From NCBI GenBank assembly GCA_030037105.1, contig JASHRY010000040.1, forward strand, positions 1 through 7,368: 7,368 nt of DNA, written 5' to 3'. This stretch comes from Xanthobacteraceae bacterium (GTDB lineage: Bacteria > Pseudomonadota > Alphaproteobacteria > Rhizobiales > Xanthobacteraceae). Made by a program: the position numbers and the translations under genes. Under the pieces are notes generated by a model. That model had not been told where the DNA came from. It ran no database searches and saw only the letters and a program-made list of their open reading frames with translations. This document shows positions 1 through 4,501 of the stretch, in pieces. Position 1 is the stretch's first letter. Each line of letters begins with the position of its first letter.

Positions 1-391
1 CTGATCCCGCCGTTATAATAATTGCGTCGAATCGAACCGGAGCGGCTTGTTTGCTCGCGGGCATGCCCGACGGACGCCAGCATTGTGCCGGACATTATCC
101 GGCGTCAGCGCCTATTCGAAAATCCTCGAACACCATCCCAAGGGCGGCATGCATCACTGCCATCGAGACTGAAAGGCGTTCCCGATCCCCCCTGTCGGGG
201 ACTCCAAAATAGCGGGCGCGCGGCCGGTCCCGCGCCCTTGCGCCCGCCGCACCGGGGTGGTTGAATTTGTTTTGCGGACGGCTCTGGCGCCGCGTGTCTT
301 ATTGGAATCGAGCGTAACGCGGCCGTCTCGGACGGAAGCGCCTGCACGAGCCGGCGGGTGACGCCGCGGAAGGGCGGAGAGGGGATTGCGT
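1..391. other. Upstream region without a supported gene
   Basis: No open frame here gives a protein with recognisable composition or motifs; the short frames on both strands look like chance translations of GC-rich DNA. A perfect TATAAT lies at 14-19, but its -35 region would fall outside the window and no convincing gene follows it. At 212-247 a GC-rich block can fold in two exclusive ways: GCGGGCGC (212-219) with GCGCCCGC (240-247), or GGGCGCG (214-220) with CGCGCCC (231-237). No T-run follows, so I do not call a terminator. A weak pair TTGCGG (272-277) and TCTTAT (297-302), with a 19-nt spacer, is the best promoter-like match before the gene at 392, and it is poor. Confidence 0.5.
376..382 (+). 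promoter_or_regulatory. Ribosome binding site deciding the GTG start at 392
   Basis: GGAGAGG complements the 16S rRNA 3' end and lies 9 nt before GTG 392 but only 3 nt before the alternative TTG 386. The spacing favours the GTG start. Confidence 0.55.
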
Positions 392-1006
392 GTGAGTAAG
401 CGTCCGTTCGCGGCCATCATCCGGTGGGCGCTCATATCGGTCACGCCGACGCTGCTGATCTGCGCGCTTGCGCGCTGTTCGCAAAGCAACGATCCCAACG
501 CCTGGTACAACAAGACCATGGTGGAGAATCTCGGCGGCCACACCACGCCGGCGCCGGATGCGCCCGACCAGCCGGTCGCACCCGGCGGCCCGGAATACGC
601 AGTGGCCGCCGCCCCTGGCGTTGCGCCTCCGGGCGGCCCCGGTATTGCCCCGCCGGGCGGGCCTGTACCGGCCAGCGGCCCGGTGCCGCCGGGCGAGCTC
701 TACTGGTCGGAGACCAGTTGCGGCGCTCTGCCGCCTCCACCCCCCACCGGCTTTGCCACGCCGACCGACATCAGTCTGCAGATGACCGAATGCGACGTGG
801 CGCGCCGCTCCGGACGGCCGGACAAGGTCGAGCTTTCCGCCGCGCCCAATGGCGTGCGCGGGCTTACTTTATCTTACCTGCGCGGTCCGCAGCCGCACGT
901 CTATCATTTTGTTGCAGGCCGCCTGGTATCGATCGAATATCTTATCCCGCCGCCGCCGGCAGGGCCGCCGCGAAAACAGCGTCCGCGCCAAGCGCGGGCG
1001 ATGTGA
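392..1006 (+). CDS. Pro-rich envelope protein with BamE-like C-terminal segment (conserved hypothetical)
   Basis: This encodes a 204-residue protein of unknown function. Residues 7-27 form a hydrophobic N-terminal segment ending in ALARC-SQ, with Cys29 where a lipoprotein would be lipidated; the -1 residue is Arg instead of Gly/Ala/Ser, so it may be an anchored or secreted protein rather than a lipoprotein. Residues 51-101 are a Pro/Gly linker containing two APPGGP repeats. Residues 126-182 hold the conserved part, with TECDVARRSGRPDKVE followed by a strand-rich LTLSYLRGP and VYHFVAGRLVSIE; this pattern resembles BamE/SmpA-like domains and a hypothetical family I associate with Bradyrhizobium. 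The tail is basic and Pro-rich. I chose GTG at 392 because GGAGAGG (376-382) is 9 nt upstream; a TTG at 386 is too close to that site. The gene is convergent with the minus-strand operon. The gene is confident, its function is not. Confidence 0.82.
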   Translation: MSKRPFAAIIRWALISVTPTLLICALARCSQSNDPNAWYNKTMVENLGGHTTPAPDAPDQPVAPGGPEYAVAAAPGVAPPGGPGIAPPGGPVPASGPVPPGELYWSETSCGALPPPPPTGFATPTDISLQMTECDVARRSGRPDKVELSAAPNGVRGLTLSYLRGPQPHVYHFVAGRLVSIEYLIPPPPAGPPRKQRPRQARAM

Positions 1007-1052
1007 TACCAACGGCGTTTTCCGATTGAGTGCGCAGCCAATACTTTTCATC

Positions 1053-1218
1053 ATCGTCCGCGAAGGCCGAAGGCGGACGATCCAGTCAACACTCCCGTAG
1101 CCCGCATGAGCGCAGCGATATGCGGGAAAACCGGTCCGGCTGTCGCGAAAATCCCGGATTTCGCTTCGCTCATCCGGGCTACGCATCTGCCACTGGATCA
1201 TCCGCCTGCGCGGATGAT
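1053..1218. repeat. Composite palindromic (REP/BIME-like) element in a convergent gap
   Basis: Several nested inverted repeats fill the gap between two convergent genes. The left hairpin is ATCGTCCGC (1053-1061) with GCGGACGAT (1073-1081). The right hairpin is ATCATCCGC (1197-1205) with GCGGATGAT (1210-1218) and a 4-nt loop; its arms differ from the left hairpin's by two bases. Between them GATCCAGT (1079-1086) pairs with ACTGGATC (1192-1199), and inside that GTAGCCCG (1097-1104) pairs with CGGGCTAC (1175-1182). Two more hairpins lie in the core: CCCGCAT/ATGCGGG (1101-1126) and CCCGGAT/ATCCGGG (1153-1178). The result would be a cruciform-like RNA or DNA with four terminal hairpins. Similar palindromes are dispersed in Bradyrhizobium-type genomes. 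It could act as a bidirectional terminator or transcript stabiliser here, which is inference. Confidence 0.8.
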
Positions 1219-1292
1219 GACGCCAATACGAGTCGGCGTTTAATGCCGCCGGCATGAATGGAATCTGCGCTAATTTTGTTTCTTTGGTTCTT

Positions 1293-1574
1293 TCATTGTC
1301 TCGGCGCCGCGGCCGGACGCCGGCCGCGAATCTGGTCGAACGTCGCCTCGATCAGGTCGACCGCGCCCACTCGATAGAGCGCCGCCAGCAATTCGAAGGT
1401 GGTCTGCGCCGGGCCGGCGACGCTCCAGCGGCAATCGATGAATTGCGGATCGACCAGGGTGCAGCCGATCAGGCCGTTGATCACGATGGTGCAGCGCTGA
1501 AATTTGCAGCGATAGAACGAGCTGCCGTCGAGATAGATCTGCGCCTCGGTAAACACCTGATCGTAGGCTATCAT
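1293..1574 (-). CDS. Small pentapeptide-repeat-like protein
   Basis: This encodes a 93-residue cytosolic-looking protein without signal peptide or membrane segment. Residues 18-51 show a five-residue period: F20, F25, I30, L35, L40, F45 and W50 occupy the central position, and C23, C28, C38 and C48 sit two residues before F25, I30, L40 and W50. This is the register of pentapeptide repeats, which fold as a right-handed quadrilateral beta-helix; here there is only enough for about two coils. Residues 56-83 are predicted helical, with FELLAALYRVG and LIEATFDQIRG, and the tail is Pro/Ala/Arg-rich. I recall short proteins of this build, pentapeptide-like then helical, in proteobacteria, but not a known function. 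GAGGA (1581-1585 on the minus strand) lies 6 nt before the ATG. The gene follows the TPR-glycosyltransferase gene by 88 bp on the same strand, so co-transcription is likely. Confidence 0.8.
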   Translation of the reverse strand: MIAYDQVFTEAQIYLDGSSFYRCKFQRCTIVINGLIGCTLVDPQFIDCRWSVAGPAQTTFELLAALYRVGAVDLIEATFDQIRGRRPAAAPRQ

Positions 1575-1662
1575 GGAGCGTCCTCGTTGTTCCGTGGCCG
1601 ATTGAACCGCCGCCCAGGCGGAATTGCAAGTCGGCGGCGCCGGCGGATCGTTTCACTCGGCG

Positions 1663-3735
1663 TCACTCGGCGGCTGCAAGGCGCGCGAGATCGGCGCGCA
1701 CGCGCTCGACGACGCCCGGCCAATCGCCGATCCGCGTCTGGCGATAAAGTTTCGCCGTCGGATACCAGGGACTGTCCTCGCGCTCGAGCAGCCAGCGCCA
1801 ATCCGAAGAGAACATGAGCAGAAGCCAGAGCGGCTTGCCCATCGCGCCGGCGAGGTGCGCCACCGCGGTGTCGGTGGAAATGACCAGATCGAGCTCGCTG
1901 ATCACCGCCGCCGTATCCGCGAAGTCCCGAAGCTCGCCGGCGAAGTGGACGATATGCGGAAACGCGCGCAGCGCCTGCGCATGCTCGGCCCGCACCTCGC
2001 GGTGCAGGCTGATGAACTGCACCCCCGGCACGTCCGCCAACGCCAGCAACGCCGGCAGGCCGATGGAGCGGCGCGCATCGGTCTTGACCTCCGCATTGCC
2101 CGACCAGGTGAGGCCGACGCGCAGCCCCTGGCGCGGCGGCAACCGCTCGCGCCAGGCGTCGAGGCGGTCCGCCGGCGCGCGGACATAGGGAATCTCGGCC
2201 GGGATGGTGTCGAGCTCGGTGCCGAACACCCGCGCCAGGCTGATGAGATATTGATGACAATCGAAATTCGGCAGCGGCTCCGAGCGGCCGCGCTCGTCGC
2301 GGCCGAACACCCGCGCCACGCCTTCGACGCCGGCAAGCAGCGGCTTCAGGGTTTGCTGCACTTCGAGCAGCACCTTGGCCCCGGCGCGCGCAAGGAGCGG
2401 CGCGTAGCGCACGAACTGGATGGTGTCGCCGTGTCCCTGCTCGCAATGCAGCAGGATGGTCTTGCCGGCGACATCGCCGCCTTCCCACAACGGCGCCTTG
2501 AACTTGCGCCGCAGCGGCGCCTGCTCGGTTTTTTCGAAGCGGCCCTCGTAGCGCTGAAGCCCGCGCTTGAGATCGCCGAGCAGCAGCCGGGCCAAACCCT
2601 CGTTGAACGGAATGTCGGGATGATCGGAGCGCAGCGCCAGCGCCTTCTCGTAATACGGCAGCGCTTCGGCGACGCGCAGCAATTCGACCAGCGCGTTGCC
2701 GTAATTGTAGTAGCATTCGCCGGAGGCCGGATTGAGCGCGAGCGATCTTTGGTAGCTGGCGATCGCCTCCTCGTGCCGGCCCAATCCGAGCAGCGCGTTG
2801 CCGCGATTGTTCCAGGCGCCGGCGTGATTGGGCCTGAGCGCGATGATGCGCTCCGCGCTCGCCAGCGCGTCCGCCGGGCGGCCGAGCTTGTCCTGCAGAT
2901 TGCTGCGGTTGAGCAGCGCGTCGATGAAGCCGGGATGGAGCGCGATCGCCGCGTCGTAGCTCCTGACCGCCTCGGCGGCGCGGCCGAGGGCGGCGAGCAC
3001 GACGGCGCGATTGTAATGGGCGACGGCGTGGCGGGGATTGAGCGCGAGCGCGCGCTCGCAGCTCGCCAGCGCCTCGGCGTGGCGCGACAGCGCCAGCAGC
3101 GGACCGGCGCGATGCGTCAGCGCTTCGTAATGGCGGGGATCGCTCGCCGGAACGCGATCGAAGGCGATCAGCGCATCGGTGAAGCGCTTGAGCTTGTAGA
3201 GCGCGAGGCCGCGGCCGATCAGCCCGTCGGCGAAATCCCGCCGCGCCAACAGCGCGCGATTGAAGCTTTCCAGCGCCTCCTCGTCGCGATCCAGCGCCAG
3301 CAGCAGATGACCGCGATTGGCCGGCGCTTCGGGGTAGCCGCTCTTGAGCTTGATGGCTTCGTCGTAGGCGGCGAAGGCCTCCTCGGCGCGGCCCAATCGC
3401 GCCAGCAGCAAGCCGAAATTCGACAACATTTCGGCGGAATCCGGTTTTACCGCGCGCGCGGCTTCGAACAGCGGCAGCGCCTCGGCGTCGCGGCCCTGCT
3501 GATAGCACAGCACGGCGAGCAACTGCAGCGCATCGAAATGCTGCGGCTCGATTTTCAGGACGTCCCGGTAGATTTTCTCCGCGTCGGCAAAAAAGCCGCG
3601 GCGCTGGAACCCGGCCGCGCGATCGATGGCGGCCGGCAGCGGCAGCCGGATCGTCGCCGGGCCTGCCGGCGCGGCCGGCTGGGACAGCCGGGGCGGCTCG
3701 ACCGATCGAACCGGCTGGTCGCCGTTATCGTGCAT
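1663..3735 (-). CDS. TPR protein with C-terminal GT9/heptosyltransferase-like domain
   Basis: This encodes 690 residues. After a Pro-rich N-terminus (1-33), ten tetratricopeptide repeats run from about 34 to 375; the Pro or equivalent closing each repeat falls at 64, 98, 132, 166, 200, 234, 268, 302, 336 and 370, an exact 34-residue register. The C-terminal part (about 415-690) resembles a GT-B glycosyltransferase of the ADP-heptose:LPS heptosyltransferase (GT9) type: LLHCEQGHGDTIQFVRYAP (428-446) starts the first Rossmann half, RVGLTWSGN (539-547) the second, and DLVISTDTAVAHLAGAMGKP (616-635) is the typical nucleotide-sugar-site motif. The likely role is sugar transfer, with TPRs presenting a protein or glycan acceptor; the acceptor and donor are unknown. 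There is no signal peptide, so it is probably cytoplasmic. An in-frame TAG (minus strand, 3769-3771) and the absence of other start codons after it fix ATG 3735 as the start, although its ribosome binding site is weak. Confidence 0.93.
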   Translation of the reverse strand: MHDNGDQPVRSVEPPRLSQPAAPAGPATIRLPLPAAIDRAAGFQRRGFFADAEKIYRDVLKIEPQHFDALQLLAVLCYQQGRDAEALPLFEAARAVKPDSAEMLSNFGLLLARLGRAEEAFAAYDEAIKLKSGYPEAPANRGHLLLALDRDEEALESFNRALLARRDFADGLIGRGLALYKLKRFTDALIAFDRVPASDPRHYEALTHRAGPLLALSRHAEALASCERALALNPRHAVAHYNRAVVLAALGRAAEAVRSYDAAIALHPGFIDALLNRSNLQDKLGRPADALASAERIIALRPNHAGAWNNRGNALLGLGRHEEAIASYQRSLALNPASGECYYNYGNALVELLRVAEALPYYEKALALRSDHPDIPFNEGLARLLLGDLKRGLQRYEGRFEKTEQAPLRRKFKAPLWEGGDVAGKTILLHCEQGHGDTIQFVRYAPLLARAGAKVLLEVQQTLKPLLAGVEGVARVFGRDERGRSEPLPNFDCHQYLISLARVFGTELDTIPAEIPYVRAPADRLDAWRERLPPRQGLRVGLTWSGNAEVKTDARRSIGLPALLALADVPGVQFISLHREVRAEHAQALRAFPHIVHFAGELRDFADTAAVISELDLVISTDTAVAHLAGAMGKPLWLLLMFSSDWRWLLEREDSPWYPTAKLYRQTRIGDWPGVVERVRADLARLAAAE

Positions 3736-3767
3736 GCGCTCGCACCCGCGAGGTTGGACCGAGGCCG

Positions 3768-3776
3768 ACTATAGCA
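3768..3776 (-). promoter_or_regulatory. Extended -10 promoter element for the TPR operon
   Basis: On the minus strand the sequence reads TGCTATAGT, which fits the extended -10 pattern TGnTATAAT with one mismatch. Transcription would begin near 3761 and leave a leader of about 26 nt before ATG 3735. No good -35 is seen at 3791-3796 (CGTGTG on the minus strand), which an extended -10 can tolerate. The -10 overlaps the in-frame stop that bounds the coding region. Confidence 0.4.
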
Positions 3777-3825
3777 GCCTTGCCGCCGAGCACACGCCCC
3801 TCACCCGCCCTCGCTACGCTCGGCA

Positions 3826-3848
3826 CCCTCTCCCGCAAGGGGAGAGGG
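3826..3848. repeat. CCCTCTCCC/GGGAGAGGG hairpin of a dispersed family
   Basis: CCCTCTCCC (3826-3834) pairs with GGGAGAGGG (3840-3848) around a 5-nt loop. It is preceded by CCCCTCACCCGCC and a small CGCTACGCTCGG segment (3797-3823), the usual lead-in of a palindromic family that I recognise from Rhizobiales intergenic regions. No T-run follows, so terminator activity is not shown. Confidence 0.65.
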
Positions 3849-3873
3849 AAAGAATCGTCGCCGCGCGTAGCAT

Positions 3874-3957
3874 GTAGCCCGCATGAGCGCAGCGACATGC
3901 GGGCTAAAAATCGATCCGGCCGTCGCGAAACCCCCGGATGTCGCTTCGCTCATCTAC
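3874..3957. repeat. Second copy of the core palindromic element
   Basis: This matches the core of the element at 1097-1182 in the same orientation. The first 30 bases differ at one position and a later 40-base stretch at four. Its first hairpin is stronger, TAGCCCGCATG (3875-3885) with CATGCGGGCTA (3896-3906). The right end has lost five bases (CGGGC) relative to the first copy, which breaks the second hairpin but leaves GTAG/CTAC at the ends. The outer hairpins flanking the first copy are absent. Confidence 0.8.
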
Positions 3958-4354
3958 GGAAGGGGGAAACGGCGCGGCAAAACGAATCGGTTAAAGCTCC
4001 GTTTACAACCGCGCCGGCCGGGGGCGGCGGCGCGTCGCCGCCGGCGCCGCGGATGGAAGCCGCTGCCTTCGACTAAACCTCACGATTCATTGCACTTTCT
4101 GCTCTACTGCCGCCTAGCGGCACTGTTGCACTAAAACCACAAGTGGCAAAATTCGACACGTAAAGTTGTCGATTCCGCCGTTCGAGCCTTGTTCGCCGCC
4201 TCCCGTTCAATAGTCTGCACTGTTTGGGGCAGCGGGTGACGCCGGCAGCGTGCGGCGCGTGAGCGGGCTTCCTCGTTGCGTCATGCGGGTCGCAAGCGGC
4301 GGCTGTTGCTTGGGGCCGCGCAGCGCTGCAGCAAACCGCGACGGGGGAGCGACC
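3958..4354. other. Upstream region of the large repeat protein: hairpins and TGCACT motifs
   Basis: No coding region is supported in these 397 bases. A strong GC hairpin, GGCGGCG (4023-4029) with CGCCGCC (4036-4042), has no T-run. Two small inverted repeats follow: TGCCGC/GCGGCA (4108-4122, 3-nt loop) and TCGACA/TGTCGA (4153-4172, 8-nt loop). TGCACT occurs three times (4091-4096, 4127-4132, 4216-4221), two of these being TTGCACT on either side of the first small inverted repeat. The stretch 4076-4170 is visibly more AT-rich than its surroundings, so it is the likeliest place for the promoter and any operator of the gene at 4355, but I see no convincing -35/-10 pair. Confidence 0.5.
4344..4349 (+). 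promoter_or_regulatory. Ribosome binding site of the large repeat protein
   Basis: GGGGAG ends 5 nt before ATG 4355. It fixes the start of the large frame and argues that translation begins here. Confidence 0.7.
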
Positions 4355-4501
4355 ATGCGGATCAGGAACAGCACGCTCGGCAAGTCCGGCGAATGCAAGG
4401 TGCGCGTTCCGTCGCGGCGGCGCGATCTGTTGGCGGGGACGGCGTTCGTCGGCGGCGTCTTTGCGCTGATGCTGCTGGCCGAGCCGCAGAGCGCGTGGGC
4501 G
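4355..4501 (+). other. Signal peptide coding segment (residues 1-49)
   Basis: The predicted cut is after AWA at residues 47-49, before Glu50-Cys51. The n-region of about 20 residues is longer than a simple Sec signal. RRDLL at residues 22-26 partly fits the twin-arginine pattern RRx followed by two hydrophobic residues, while the core is more hydrophobic than a usual Tat signal. Autotransporters often carry extended signal peptides, so an extended Sec signal is the more likely reading. Confidence 0.7.

Noticed and set aside
212..247. Intrinsic terminator or attenuator
   Set aside because: Strong alternative stems are present, but there is no T-run and no recognised gene ends just before, so only the inverted repeats can be stated.
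424..1029. Second plus-strand frame overlapping the gene at 392
   Set aside because: It has low-complexity Arg/Ala-rich translation and no start signal, while the chosen frame has a hydrophobic N-terminus and the BamE-like segment.
869..1255. Minus-strand frame whose product contains SPDERSEIRD-like text
   Set aside because: This is a translation of the palindromic element. Such sequences are often misannotated as small proteins because the repeat is open in several frames.
1270..1656. Minus-strand frame of 128 codons overlapping the pentapeptide-like gene
   Set aside because: It is frame-shifted relative to a gene with a clear five-residue pattern and ribosome binding site; its own product is Arg-rich and featureless.
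1571..3508. Minus-strand open frame of 645 codons in a shifted frame
   Set aside because: It overlaps the TPR gene almost completely, encodes an Arg/Ala/Gly-rich chain without motifs, and has no separate start context.
1624..3774. Plus-strand open frame of 716 codons covering the TPR gene
   Set aside because: It is longer than the real gene but its product is Arg/Gln/Ala-rich without domains, whereas the opposite strand gives perfect TPRs and a glycosyltransferase motif. It is a mirror of GC-rich codon use in repeats.
4144..4158. Possible sigma-54 promoter (TGGCA followed by GACA)
   Set aside because: The -24 half is partly right but the -12 TTGC is absent at the required spacing.
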